NCBI RefSeq assembly: GCF_003205575.1
Contig: NZ_PYBW01000070.1
Location: 61,044-125,043 of the forward strand
Direction of reading: 5' to 3'
Origin: Streptomyces tateyamensis
Lineage (GTDB): Bacteria > Actinomycetota > Actinomycetes > Streptomycetales > Streptomycetaceae
DNA: 64,000 bases
Shown: positions 33,187-41,278 of the stretch, piece after piece
Numbering within the stretch: the first letter of the stretch is position 1
How the letters are laid out: every line of letters begins with the position of its first letter
Translations under genes and position numbers: made by a program
The notes under the pieces: model-generated
What the model saw: only the letters and a program-made list of their open reading frames with translations
Told to the model about the DNA's origin: nothing
Database searches by the model: none

Positions 33187-34230
33187 TCAGTGCGGGTGCG
33201 GGCCTGCGCGGTGGACGGGGCCGTGGGAGTCGGCGCAGTGGTCCGCGGCGGTGGGGAGGGTGTCCGCGGTGGTGATCTGGAGGAGTTCCTGATCGTCGTC
33301 CTCGCCCACGTGGTCCACCTGGAGCGTGGTGTGGGTGATCCGGTACTCGTCCCGCAGGCGGCGCTGCAGTTCACGGCGGACCGCGTGGCAGTCGCCGCCG
33401 GGGGTGACCAGGATGTGCGCCGAGAGCGCCGGCTGGCCCGAGGTGATCTCCCAGACGTGCAGGTCGTGGATCTCCTCCACCTGCGGGGCGTCGACCAGGC
33501 GGTCCGCCAGCGCGTCCGGGTCGACCCCGGCGGGGGCGGCCTCCAGGAAGATCCGGCCGGAGTCGCGGACCAGCCCGGTGCCGGCCTTGAGCATCAGCGC
33601 GACCACGATCAGCGAGGCGATCGCGTCGGCCCGGGCGAAGCCGGTGGTCAGCATCACCAGTCCGGCCACCGCCGTGGCGATGAACGCGTACAGGTCGGTG
33701 AGCACGTGCTGGAAGGCGCCCTCCACGTTCAGCGAGCTGCGGTTCGCCTTCGACATGCACCAGGCCGCCGCGATGTTGACCACCACCCCGACCAGCGCGG
33801 TGACCAGCACCAGCCCGCCCTGCACCGCGGGCGGGTCGATCAGCCGGGTGACCGCCTCGTAGCCCAGCCAGACCGAGAGCACCAGCAGGGTGACCCCGTT
33901 GGCCTGGGCGGAGAGGATCTCGGCGCGCTTGAGGCCGTAGGTGTAGCCGCCGCGAGCCGGGCGGGCGGCCAGCCGCATGGCGACCAGGGCGAGCACGATC
34001 GAGGCCGCGTCGGTGAGCATGTGCGCCGCGTCCGAGATCAGCGCCAGCGAGCTCGCGGCGAAACCGACCACGACCTCGGCGGCCATGAAGACCACGATCA
34101 GCGCGAGCGCACTGGTCAGCCACCGTCGGTCGGCGTCGGCGGCGACCCCGTGCGAGTGGCCTGCGTGGGCGTGCCCGTGGCCGGGACCGTGCCCGTGGTC
34201 ATGGTCGTCGTGATCGTGCTGGCCGGCCAT
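33187..34230 (-). CDS. Cation diffusion facilitator (zinc efflux) transporter
   Basis: A 347-residue inner-membrane CDF protein exporting Zn2+ or similar divalent metals by proton antiport. The His/Asp-rich N-terminus (residues 4-27) probably binds metal. Six membrane segments follow; the first metal site is in SDAAHMLTDAAS (segment II) and the partner aspartates are in segment V. The C-terminal cytoplasmic domain and a His-rich end (DHCADSHGPVH) are present. ATG 34230 follows GAGAGGA. It is transcribed away from the DUF2510 gene. Confidence 0.93.
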   Translation of the reverse strand: MAGQHDHDDHDHGHGPGHGHAHAGHSHGVAADADRRWLTSALALIVVFMAAEVVVGFAASSLALISDAAHMLTDAASIVLALVAMRLAARPARGGYTYGLKRAEILSAQANGVTLLVLSVWLGYEAVTRLIDPPAVQGGLVLVTALVGVVVNIAAAWCMSKANRSSLNVEGAFQHVLTDLYAFIATAVAGLVMLTTGFARADAIASLIVVALMLKAGTGLVRDSGRIFLEAAPAGVDPDALADRLVDAPQVEEIHDLHVWEITSGQPALSAHILVTPGGDCHAVRRELQRRLRDEYRITHTTLQVDHVGEDDDQELLQITTADTLPTAADHCADSHGPVHRAGPHPH

Positions 34231-34411
34231 CGCGGTCCTCTCCTCGAAGCGGCGGGTCCCTGCACGGAAGTGAACCCCAGAGTGGACAAAGATCCAAAGG
34301 CTGCACTGGTGACCGTTGTCGTTCCGCGCCGGCGACCGACTCTCACCGTAATCTCATGCGGATTCGGCCGATTCGCCGCTCCGCTTGATATCGCGTTTAT
34401 CCGCGGGCCCA

Positions 34412-34417
34412 TACATT
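34412..34417 (+). promoter_or_regulatory. Leaderless -10 box (TACATT)
   Basis: TACATT lies seven bases before the GTG at 34425, which has no ribosome site. TTGATA at 34385-34390 could be a -35 box, but its spacing of 21 bases is long. Confidence 0.45.
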
Positions 34418-34424
34418 TCCTGGT

Positions 34425-35627
34425 GTGAGCGAAGCGAAGATTCCGGCCGGGTGGTACCCGGACCCGAAGGACACCACGACCGTCCCGCGGCCCGAGCGCT
34501 GGTGGGACGGCACCGGCTGGACCGCCCAGACGCGGCCGGCCCAGGGCGCCGACCTGGCAGACACCGCGGTGCTGCACAGCACCAAGGTGATCCAGGGCGA
34601 ACTGGTCGACGAGAGCGCGGTGCGCTACCCCGAGATGCCGACCGAGCCCGCCGGCGCGGAACCCGGCCCCCCGCAGGGACCCGAGGGCCCGGGCGCCGCC
34701 GAGTACCCGTACGGTGCACCGCTCCCGCCGAAGAAGCCCTCGCTGCTGACCAAGCTGCGCAAGCCCGTGGTGGTGGCCGCGGCGGTGGCCGGTGTGCTGG
34801 GCCTGGCGATCGGCTCCGGCGTCACCCTCGCGGTGGACCACCACGACCGCAACGACCGGGCGGTGGGGGCCAAGGGCTTCCTCGGGCCGCACAAGCGCGG
34901 CAACGCCAACGGCAACGGGAACACCAACGGCAACGGCAACGGCGGCTCCTCCGACGGCAACGGTCAGCCCGGAACCGGCGGCGGCAACGGCAACGGCAAC
35001 GGCTTCCCGAACATCCCCGGCCTGCCCGGCCTCCCCGGCGGCGGGAAGAACGCCAAGACCGCGATCGACCTGGCCGACGGCGTCTCGCTGCCGATCCCCA
35101 GCGGGTGGCAGGGCGGCACCGCCAACGACGGCACCGCCTACCTGACCATCGGCTCCTACCAGTGCCCGGGCGGCACCGGCAACAGCAACGCCACCTGCTC
35201 GCTCGGCGGCGTGAACACCGTCCAGGTCGACGGCCGGGACGTGCAGGCGGCGGCCAAGGCGGACGTCGTCAAGGCGGCCGAGGAGTCCTACCCGAACAGC
35301 AAGTCGCACCAGGAGCTCAAGTCCGAGGCGGTCACCGTGGCCGGCCGCAGCGGCTACCTGGTCCGCTGGGACGTCACCGCGAGCCAGGGCAACAACGGCA
35401 CCGTGGAGTCGGTGGTCTTCCCGACCGCCGACGGCAAGGGCCTGGTCGCGGTCCGGCTCGGCTTCGACCAGACGGACAAGGCGCCGGCGGTCTCCCAGAT
35501 GGACACCATCGTCAGCGGGATCAAGGACTTCACCGGCAAGCGCCTGGGCAGCGGCGGCGGTACCGGCGGTACCGGCGGTACCGGTGGCAGCGGCAGCAGC
35601 ACGGGCGGCGACGGCACCAACACCTGA
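34425..35627 (+). CDS. DUF2510-domain membrane protein
   Basis: A 400-residue protein of unknown function with one membrane segment. The N-terminal DUF2510 motif is PAGWYPDPKDTTTVPRPERW (residues 7-26), with the following WDGTGWT. A membrane helix lies near residues 109-129 (VVVAAAVAGVLGLAIGSG), followed by an Asn/Gly-rich linker (about 160-195), an extracytoplasmic domain with two cysteines and a Gly/Thr/Ser tail. The GTG start appears leaderless. A hairpin at 35637 ends the transcript. Confidence 0.85.
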   Translation: MSEAKIPAGWYPDPKDTTTVPRPERWWDGTGWTAQTRPAQGADLADTAVLHSTKVIQGELVDESAVRYPEMPTEPAGAEPGPPQGPEGPGAAEYPYGAPLPPKKPSLLTKLRKPVVVAAAVAGVLGLAIGSGVTLAVDHHDRNDRAVGAKGFLGPHKRGNANGNGNTNGNGNGGSSDGNGQPGTGGGNGNGNGFPNIPGLPGLPGGGKNAKTAIDLADGVSLPIPSGWQGGTANDGTAYLTIGSYQCPGGTGNSNATCSLGGVNTVQVDGRDVQAAAKADVVKAAEESYPNSKSHQELKSEAVTVAGRSGYLVRWDVTASQGNNGTVESVVFPTADGKGLVAVRLGFDQTDKAPAVSQMDTIVSGIKDFTGKRLGSGGGTGGTGGTGGSGSSTGGDGTNT

Positions 35628-35636
35628 CCCCCCGTC

Positions 35637-35672
35637 AGCCCGGGCCCGCCGCCCACGCGGCGGGCCCGGGCT
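35637..35672. terminator. Bidirectional hairpin terminator
   Basis: A perfect 15-bp stem (AGCCCGGGCCCGCCG with its complement) and six-base loop sits between convergent genes. It touches the stop codon of the deaminase/aldolase gene and can end both transcripts. Confidence 0.75.
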
Positions 35673-36910
35673 CACAGGAAGGTCCGCCCCTCGCCCCGGT
35701 ACGTCGGCACCGTCGCCACCACCCGGTCCCCGCTGACCAGGTGCAGCTCGGCGAACCGCTCGCACAGCTCGCCCCCCTTGGCGTGCCGGAACCAGACCCG
35801 GTCCCCGATCACCAGTTCGTCCGCCGCGCGGCCGAGCAGCGGGGTCTGCACCTCCCCGGCCCCCTCCTGCGGGTCGTAGCGCAGCCCGGCCGGCAGGTAC
35901 GGCACCGGCGAGCGGTCGGGGCCGGCCACGCCGGAGGCGGGGTAGCCGCCGCCCAGCACGGTCACCACGCCCACCCCGGGGCGGCGCACCACCGGCAGGG
36001 CGAAGAACGCGGCGGGCCGGCCCCGGAACGAGCGGTAGTCGTCGAACAGCCGGGGCTGGTAGAGCCCGGAGCCGGCCGCCACCTCGGTCACCGCCGCCTC
36101 CGCCGCGGTGCTCTGCACGCTGCCGGTGCCGCCGCCGTTGACGAACTCCAGCTCGACCACCCGGCGCAGTGCCCGGACCGCGACGGCCCGCCGCTGGGCC
36201 AGCTCCGCCCGGGCCCTGGCCTGCATCACCCGGATCACCCGGGAGCGCACCGGACGGCCCGTCAGGCGGTCGCCCAGCCCGGCCACGTGCCCCTCGTAGG
36301 CCATCAGTCCGACCACCCGGAACCCGGGCCGGCGCGCGATCAGCGCGGCCAGCGCCGCCAGGTCCTCGGGCCGGCGCAGTGGGGAGCGCCGGGCACCGAT
36401 CCGCACCCGGCCGCCGAGCAGGTGCAGCGAGGTGTCCAGCTCCAGGCAGACCCGCACCTCGCAGCCGCCGCCCCGGGAGCGGTCGATCAGCTCCAGCTGC
36501 GCCGGGTCGTCCACCAGCACGGTGATCCGCTCGGCCAGCTCCTGGTCCGCCGTCAGCTCGGCGAAGGCCGCCCGGTCCGCGGAGGGGTAGGCGAGCAGCA
36601 CGTCCTCGCACCCGGCCCTCGCCAGCCAGATCGACTCGGCCAGCGTGAAGCTCATGATCCCGGCGAAGCCGTCCCGGGCCAGCACCCGCTCCAGCAGGGC
36701 CCGGCAGCGCACCGACTTGCTGGCCACCCGGACCGGCTTGCCGGCCGCCCGGCGCACCAAGTCGGCGGCGTTGGCGTCGAAGGCCGCCAGGTCCACGACC
36801 GCCAGCGGCGCGTCCAGCCGGGCGGTGGCCCGGTCGTACCGGTCTCGGTCGTACCGGGCCTGGTCGTACTGGGCCTGGTTGTGGGCCCGGTCACCGCCGG
36901 CGGCCGTCAT
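35672..36910 (-). CDS. Amino-acid deaminase/aldolase, alanine-racemase fold
   Basis: A 412-residue PLP enzyme with an N-terminal alanine-racemase TIM barrel, annotated in actinomycetes as amino-acid deaminase/aldolase (D-threonine-aldolase-like). The PLP lysine is in VRVASKSVRC (about residue 53), with glycine-rich cofactor loops in VNGGGTGS. The C-terminal beta domain has a probable metal site (VWFRHAKGGELCERF). The N-terminus carries an Asp/Tyr/Arg stretch (YDQARYDRDRYDRA) that the fold does not need. It lies ten bases after the BNR-repeat gene, so the two form an operon. Confidence 0.85.
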   Translation of the reverse strand: MTAAGGDRAHNQAQYDQARYDRDRYDRATARLDAPLAVVDLAAFDANAADLVRRAAGKPVRVASKSVRCRALLERVLARDGFAGIMSFTLAESIWLARAGCEDVLLAYPSADRAAFAELTADQELAERITVLVDDPAQLELIDRSRGGGCEVRVCLELDTSLHLLGGRVRIGARRSPLRRPEDLAALAALIARRPGFRVVGLMAYEGHVAGLGDRLTGRPVRSRVIRVMQARARAELAQRRAVAVRALRRVVELEFVNGGGTGSVQSTAAEAAVTEVAAGSGLYQPRLFDDYRSFRGRPAAFFALPVVRRPGVGVVTVLGGGYPASGVAGPDRSPVPYLPAGLRYDPQEGAGEVQTPLLGRAADELVIGDRVWFRHAKGGELCERFAELHLVSGDRVVATVPTYRGEGRTFL

Positions 36911-36920
36911 CCCAGCCGCC

Positions 36921-38009
36921 TCAGCCCACCACCGCGGCGCGCACGCACAGGATGTCCGGCAGGTGCGAGGCGAGCAGCCGCCAGCTGTCGCCCTCGTCCG
37001 CACTCGCGTACAGCTCGCCGTTGCGGTTGCCGAAGTAGACCCCGGCCGGGTCGGCGTCGTCGCAGCGCAGCGCGTCGCGCAGCACCACGCCGTAGTGGTC
37101 CTCCTCCGGCAGCCCGGCGCCCAGCGGGTGCCACTGGGCACCGCCGTCCTCGGTGCGGTAGATCCGGCACCGCCGCCCGGGCGGCATCCGCATGAAGTCG
37201 GCCTCCAGCGGGGCCAGGTAGGCCACCTCGGCCCGGCGCGGGTGGGTGGCCACCGCGAAGCCGAAGACGGCCGGCAGCCCGGTCTCCACCGGGTGCCAGT
37301 GGGCGCCCGCGTCGTCGCTGCGGAAGACCCCGCCGTGGTTCTGCAGGAAGAGCCGGTCCGGCGCGGTCGGGTCCGGTGCGATCTTGTGCACGCACTGCCC
37401 GAACTCCGGGTACTCGGTGGGCAGGAAGGAGACCCGGATACCGGCGTTGGAGGGGGCCCAGCTGGCGCCGCCGTCGGTCGAGCGGTAGACCCCGCCGGAG
37501 GAGACCGCCACGGTCAGCGCGTCCGGATTCCGCGGGTCGGTCACGATCGTGTGCAGGCCCTGGCCGCCGAAGCCGGCGCCCCACTGCTCGCGCTGCGGGT
37601 GCTCCCAGAGCGGCTCGACCAGCTCGAAGGTCTCGCCGTGGTCGGTGGAGCGGAACAGCGCGGCCGGCTCCGTCCCGGCGTAGACCACGCCGCGCGCCTC
37701 GGGGCCGGCCGGCTGGAGCTGCCAGAGCCGGGTCAGCGAGGCGCCGGTGTGCTCGGGGAACCTCACCGCCGGGCGCTCCGGCTCGTTCCACGTCTTGCCG
37801 AGGTCGTCCGAGCGCCACACCGACGGGCCCCAGTGGCTGCTGTCGGCGCCGACCAGCAGCCGGGTGCGGCCCTCCCGGCGGTCGATGCCGATCGCGTAGA
37901 TCGCGTTCATCGGGAAGTGCGGTCCGGTGAACGCCCAGTCCCGGCGGCCGTAACTCAGGCCCAGGAAGAGCCCCTTCTCGGTGCCCACCGCCAGCAGTAC
38001 CTCGGTCAT
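36921..38009 (-). CDS. BNR/Asp-box repeat beta-propeller protein
   Basis: A 362-residue cytoplasmic beta-propeller of the sialidase-like (VPS10/BNR) superfamily. Asp-box motifs recur: RSDDLGKTW, RSTDHGETF, RSTDGGASW, RSDDAGAHW, RTEDGGAQW and ASADEGDSW. It has no signal peptide and lacks the arginine triad expected of a true sialidase, so catalytic activity is doubtful. ATG 38009 is used; an upstream in-frame start at 38042 is possible. It is the first gene of the operon with the deaminase/aldolase. Confidence 0.85.
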   Translation of the reverse strand: MTEVLLAVGTEKGLFLGLSYGRRDWAFTGPHFPMNAIYAIGIDRREGRTRLLVGADSSHWGPSVWRSDDLGKTWNEPERPAVRFPEHTGASLTRLWQLQPAGPEARGVVYAGTEPAALFRSTDHGETFELVEPLWEHPQREQWGAGFGGQGLHTIVTDPRNPDALTVAVSSGGVYRSTDGGASWAPSNAGIRVSFLPTEYPEFGQCVHKIAPDPTAPDRLFLQNHGGVFRSDDAGAHWHPVETGLPAVFGFAVATHPRRAEVAYLAPLEADFMRMPPGRRCRIYRTEDGGAQWHPLGAGLPEEDHYGVVLRDALRCDDADPAGVYFGNRNGELYASADEGDSWRLLASHLPDILCVRAAVVG

Positions 38010-38046
38010 GCCTCCCACTGTGCGCGGCGCCCCCAGCTGCAACGGC

Positions 38047-38052
38047 TAGGCT
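38047..38052 (+). promoter_or_regulatory. Leaderless -10 box (TAGGCT)
   Basis: TAGGCT ends six bases before the GTG of sseB at 38059, which lacks a ribosome site, so a leaderless transcript is likely. There is no evident -35 box. Confidence 0.5.
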
Positions 38053-38058
38053 CGCCGG

Positions 38059-38796
38059 GTGGACCGCAAGAACATTCCCGACCCCGGCTTCGCAGGTGAC
38101 GACGGGACCGCCGACCCGGCGCTGGCCGCCGCGCTGGCCGACTTCGCCCGCGACCGGGCCACCGAGCCCGCGCTGCTCGCGGTGCTGCCCGGTGCCCGGC
38201 TGATGGTGCCGATCGTGGCGCTGCTCGGCGAGGTCGAGGTGGACGCGCACGGGCACCGGCACGAGAAGACCAGCGACATGGCGGTCCCGGTGCTGCAGGC
38301 GCCGGACGGGCGCCGGGCGCTGCCCGCCTTCACCTCGCTGGCCACCCTCGCCGCCTGGCAGGCGGACGCCCGCCCGGCGCCGGTGGCGGCCCCGCAGGCG
38401 GTGCTGACCGCGTACGCGGAGCGGGCCGACGTGCTGCTGATCGACCCGGCCGGGCCGGCGACCTACGAGCTGACCGGCGCCCGGATGCGCGCGGTGGCCG
38501 AGAACCGGGTCTGGCAGCCGCCGGCCGAGGACGCGGACGTGCGGGCCGCGGTGCGGGCGCTGCTGGCGGCCGAGCCGCTGGTGGCCGGCGCCGAGCTGCG
38601 GCCCGGTACCGAGACGGACGCGGTGCTCGCGCTGGAGCTGGACCAGGGTGCCCCGGTCCAGGAGCTGGCGCCGCGGCTGGCCGCCGCCCTGGCCGCCGAC
38701 CCGGTGCTGCGGGTGCGGCTGGCCCGCGGCCTGGACCTCGCGCTGCTCCCCGCCGGCGCGACGGGGAGCGCCTTCTACCGCAGGGGCCTGGCGTAG
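38059..38796 (+). CDS. SseB family protein
   Basis: A 245-residue cytoplasmic protein with the SseB N-terminal fold. LMVPIVALLGEVEVDAHG (about residues 52-69) and DGRRALPAFTSLATLAAW (about 94-111) are the recognisable blocks, and LLIDPAGP follows. The biochemical role is unknown. Its place directly beside DUF1844 and infC is conserved in streptomycetes, which supports the identification. The GTG start is leaderless. A 29-bp tandem duplication begins at its stop codon. Confidence 0.88.
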   Translation: MDRKNIPDPGFAGDDGTADPALAAALADFARDRATEPALLAVLPGARLMVPIVALLGEVEVDAHGHRHEKTSDMAVPVLQAPDGRRALPAFTSLATLAAWQADARPAPVAAPQAVLTAYAERADVLLIDPAGPATYELTGARMRAVAENRVWQPPAEDADVRAAVRALLAAEPLVAGAELRPGTETDAVLALELDQGAPVQELAPRLAAALAADPVLRVRLARGLDLALLPAGATGSAFYRRGLA

Positions 38797-38852
38797 CTCA
38801 CGAACCGCCGGGCCCGGAGCAGCAGCTCACGAACCGCCGGGCCCGGAGCAGC
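38795..38852. repeat. Two perfect 29-bp tandem direct repeats
   Basis: The 29-base unit, which begins AGCTCACGAACCGCCGGGCC, occurs twice head to tail (38795-38823 and 38824-38852). The first copy overlaps the sseB stop codon and the second ends six bases before the DUF1844 stop. It looks like a recent slippage duplication in the short convergent spacer. Confidence 0.8.
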
Positions 38853-38858
38853 TGTGGC

Positions 38859-39239
38859 TCAGGAGTAGACCGGTCCGGTGAACTTCTCGCCCGGGCCGGT
38901 GCCCGGCGCGTCCGGCACCAGCGAGGCCTCGCGGAAGGCCAGCTGCAGCGAGCGCAGGCCGTCGCGCAGCGGGGCGGCGTGGAAGTTGGAGATCTCCGGC
39001 GCCCCGGCGGTGACCAGGCCGGCCAGCGCGGTGATCAGCTTGCGCGCCTCGTCCAGGTCCTTGTCCTTCTCGCCGCCCTCGGCCAGCCCGCACTTGACCG
39101 CCGCCGCGCTCATCAGGTGGACCGCCACCGTGGTGATCACCTCGACCGCCGGCACCTCCGCGATGTCGCGGGTCAGGTCGTCGAAGTCGGGGGCCTGGTC
39201 GGCGCTGGTGGGCTCGCTGCTCACGGTGGGGCTCATTCC
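38859..39239 (-). CDS. DUF1844 domain protein
   Basis: A 126-residue cytoplasmic protein of unknown function with the DUF1844 core PAVEVITTVAVHLMSAAAVKC and the following helix EARKLITALAGLV. ATG 39239 is used; the upstream continuation of the frame crosses the infC leader and is not conserved-looking. It is divergent from the infC operon, an arrangement kept across streptomycetes. Confidence 0.88.
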   Translation of the reverse strand, partial: GMSPTVSSEPTSADQAPDFDDLTRDIAEVPAVEVITTVAVHLMSAAAVKCGLAEGGEKDKDLDEARKLITALAGLVTAGAPEISNFHAAPLRDGLRSLQLAFREASLVPDAPGTGPGEKFTGPVYS

Positions 39240-39296
39240 GTACGGTGGGGTATGGCCCTGGCAGCGTACCGGGCGACCTGCGCCCCCAGAGTGGTG

Positions 39297-39302
39297 TAGA
39301 GT
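39297..39302 (+). promoter_or_regulatory. infC operon -10 box (TAGAGT)
   Basis: TAGAGT ends six bases before an ATG at 39309. Transcription would begin at or next to that ATG, giving a leaderless upstream ORF and a leader of about 300 bases before infC. The upstream hexamer around 39274 is only a weak -35 match. Confidence 0.5.
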
Positions 39303-39308
39303 TTCCCA

Positions 39309-39440
39309 ATGACCGGCCTGGCATTTCACCGTGCCCGGCCAGCAAGTGGAGGTTCCACCTCCCACCTGGTCGGCCCCCGGGCCGACGGGTCCCGGTCCGC
39401 GAGCGGTCGGCAACGGCCCGCTCGCCGCAGCGCCCAGTAG
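39309..39440 (+). CDS. Leaderless upstream ORF in the infC leader
   Basis: A 43-codon frame (MTGLAFHRARPASGGSTSH and on) starts six bases after the -10 box and ends with TAG at 39438, inside the hairpin GCGCCC-AGTA-GGGCGC (39430-39445) and 23 bases before the intrinsic terminator at 39463. The peptide is rich in Arg, Ser, Gly and Ala and has no domain. Its position suggests a regulatory leader peptide whose translation affects which hairpin forms. Coding status is inferred from layout only. Confidence 0.45.
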   Translation: MTGLAFHRARPASGGSTSHLVGPRADGSRSASGRQRPARRSAQ

Positions 39441-39462
39441 GGCGCCGCCTCCGGTTGTGTGG

Positions 39463-39492
39463 AGCCCCGCTTGTTATCGAGCGGGGCTTTTT
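39463..39492 (+). terminator. Intrinsic terminator/attenuator in the infC leader
   Basis: AGCCCCGCT and its complement AGCGGGGCT enclose an eight-base loop and run straight into five T residues, the classic intrinsic form that is rare in this genome type. It stands about 120 bases before the infC start and so must be read through for the operon to be expressed. Preceding hairpins at 39369-39386, 39401-39423 and 39430-39445 could compete with it or be controlled by the leader ORF. Confidence 0.75.
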
Positions 39493-39612
39493 GCGTGCCG
39501 CGGTGCCTGCGGTAGCGCAGCACGCATGAAGCCCCGCCCAGTGGTCGAATTCCACTACGTGCGACCGCCCGCATGACGGCCGCATCGCAAAAGGTGCAAC
39601 CGAGGAGGCCCC

Positions 39613-40362
39613 ATCAGCACCGAGCCCCGCATCAACGACCGGATTCGCGTCCCCGAGGTGCGACTCGTCGGTCCCAGCGGCGAGCAGGTCGGCATCGTGC
39701 CGCTTGCCAAGGCGCTGGAGCTTGCGCAGGAGTACGACCTCGACCTGGTCGAGGTCGCGGCGACCGCCCGGCCGCCGGTGTGCAAGCTCATGGACTACGG
39801 CAAGTTCAAGTACGAGTCGGCCATGAAGGCCCGTGAGGCGCGCAAGAACCAGGCGCACACGGTCATCAAGGAGATGAAGCTCCGGCCGAAGATCGACCCG
39901 CACGACTATGACACCAAGAAGGGTCACGTCGTCCGGTTCCTCAAGCAGGGCGACAAGGTCAAGATCACGATCATGTTCCGCGGTCGTGAGCAGTCCCGCC
40001 CCGAGCTGGGCTTCCGACTGCTGCAGCGGCTCGCGAACGACGTCCAGGACCTGGGCTTCGTGGAGAGCTCGGCCAAGCAGGACGGCCGTAACATGATCAT
40101 GGTTCTCGGCCCGCACAAGAAGAAGACCGAAGCGATGGCCGAGGCCCGCGCCGCGCAGGACGCCCGCAAGGCGGAGCGCCTGGGCCGGACCGCGGAGGCC
40201 GACGGCGCCGAGGTCGACGACATCGACGAGGACGCCGCGCTGGAGGCCGAGAACGCCGCCGCCGAGGCTGAAGCGGACGACGACGCCACCCAGGACGAGG
40301 CCGAGGCCGGCGACGCCGCCGCCAAGGCCGATGAGCCGGCCGAGGTCGCCCAGGACGCCTGA
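39613..40362 (+). CDS. infC: Translation initiation factor IF-3 (ATC start)
   Basis: A 249-residue factor that binds the 30S subunit, prevents subunit joining and proofreads start codons. The N-domain begins STEPRINDRIRVPEVRLVG and the C-domain holds VKITIMFRGREQSRPELG; an acidic Ala/Glu/Asp tail (about residues 195-249) is characteristic of actinomycetes. No ATG, GTG or TTG fits the conserved start. ATC at 39613 lies four bases after GAGGAGG (39602-39608) and restores the full N-domain. A GTG at 39658 would remove 15 conserved residues. Rare AUU/AUC starts are known for infC and allow self-regulation. Confidence 0.93.
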   Translation: MSTEPRINDRIRVPEVRLVGPSGEQVGIVPLAKALELAQEYDLDLVEVAATARPPVCKLMDYGKFKYESAMKAREARKNQAHTVIKEMKLRPKIDPHDYDTKKGHVVRFLKQGDKVKITIMFRGREQSRPELGFRLLQRLANDVQDLGFVESSAKQDGRNMIMVLGPHKKKTEAMAEARAAQDARKAERLGRTAEADGAEVDDIDEDAALEAENAAAEAEADDDATQDEAEAGDAAAKADEPAEVAQDA

Positions 40363-40500
40363 GCCACTGGCTCAGGTGGGCTTGAGTGATCCGGCCACCG
40401 CGGTTCCGGGGCTCCCGCCCCGGTGACCGGAGAACACCCAGCGCCTTGGCCCGCGTGGCAGCACGCGGGCCGGGGCGGACCGACGAGGAGATACGGCGAC

Positions 40501-40695
40501 ATGCCGAAGCAGAAGACGCACAGTGGCGCCAGCAAGCGCTTCAAGATCACGGGCTCGGGCAAGGTGCTGCGCGAGCGCGCCGGCAAGCGCCACCTCTTGG
40601 AGCGCAAGCCCTCCACGCTGACCCGCCGTCTGACCGGCACCGCCGAGATGGCCCCGGCGGATGCCAAGAAGATCAAGAAGCTTCTCGGCAAGTGA
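40501..40695 (+). CDS. rpmI: 50S ribosomal protein L35
   Basis: A 64-residue basic ribosomal protein. The full L35 pattern is visible: MPKQKTHSGASKRFKITGSG, then RHLLERKPSTLTRRLTG and the C-terminal IKKLLGK. ATG 40501 follows GAGGAG by 11 bases. It is the middle gene of infC-rpmI-rplT. Confidence 0.96.
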   Translation: MPKQKTHSGASKRFKITGSGKVLRERAGKRHLLERKPSTLTRRLTGTAEMAPADAKKIKKLLGK

Positions 40696-40801
40696 TCGCC
40701 CGTCGCGGCCTGACCGCCGTGGCGCCCGGCTGATCCTTCCCGACCTATTCGAATGACGGACCACGTGAAGTAGTCCGTGGTCCAACCCAAGGAGTAATGA
40801 A

Positions 40802-41197
40802 GTGGCACGCGTCAAGCGGGCAGTGAACGCCCACAAGAAGCGCCGGGTCATCCTGGAGCGCGCCAGCGGTTACCGCGGCCAGCGGTCGCGTCTGTACCGC
40901 AAGGCCAAGGAGCAGGTCACCCACTCGCTGGTCTACAACTACAACGACCGCAAGAAGCGCAAGGGCGACTTCCGTCAGCTCTGGATCCAGCGCATCAACG
41001 CGGCCGCTCGTGCCAACGGCATGACCTACAACCGCTTCGTGCAGGGCCTGAAGGCCGCCAAGATCGAGATCGACCGCAAGATGCTGGCCGACCTCGCCGT
41101 CAACGACCCGGGCGCGTTCGCCGCGCTGGTCGAGGCCGCCCAGAAGGCGCTGCCGGCCGATGTCAACGCGCCGAAGGTCGCCGCTGACGCCGCCTGA
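40802..41197 (+). CDS. rplT: 50S ribosomal protein L20
   Basis: A 131-residue assembly-initiating ribosomal protein that binds 23S rRNA. ARVKRAVNAHKKRRVILERA, YRGQRSRLYRKAKEQ and RKKRKGDFRQLWIQRINAA are the standard L20 blocks. The GTG start at 40802 follows AAGGAG by seven bases. It is the last gene before the hairpin at 41213. Confidence 0.96.
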   Translation: MARVKRAVNAHKKRRVILERASGYRGQRSRLYRKAKEQVTHSLVYNYNDRKKRKGDFRQLWIQRINAAARANGMTYNRFVQGLKAAKIEIDRKMLADLAVNDPGAFAALVEAAQKALPADVNAPKVAADAA

Positions 41198-41212
41198 TCG
41201 TCGTAGCACCCG

Positions 41213-41250
41213 CAGACCCGCAGGCTCTCCCGTCGGAGCCTGCGGGTCTG
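41213..41250 (+). terminator. Terminator of the infC-rpmI-rplT operon
   Basis: A 15-bp stem (CAGACCCGCAGGCTC and complement) with an eight-base loop lies 15 bases after the rplT stop. The rRNA methylase follows closely, so some read-through is possible. Confidence 0.75.
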
Positions 41251-41278
41251 GCGTTTACCACTCCTCAGGAAGCGAACC

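Noticed and set aside
36921..38009. True sialidase
   Set aside because: Asp-box repeats are present, but there is no secretion signal and no arginine triad or FRIP-type motif can be seen.
39658..40362. infC starting at GTG 39658
   Set aside because: This would remove conserved N-domain residues and leave the strong GAGGAGG site without a gene. ATC 39613 explains both.
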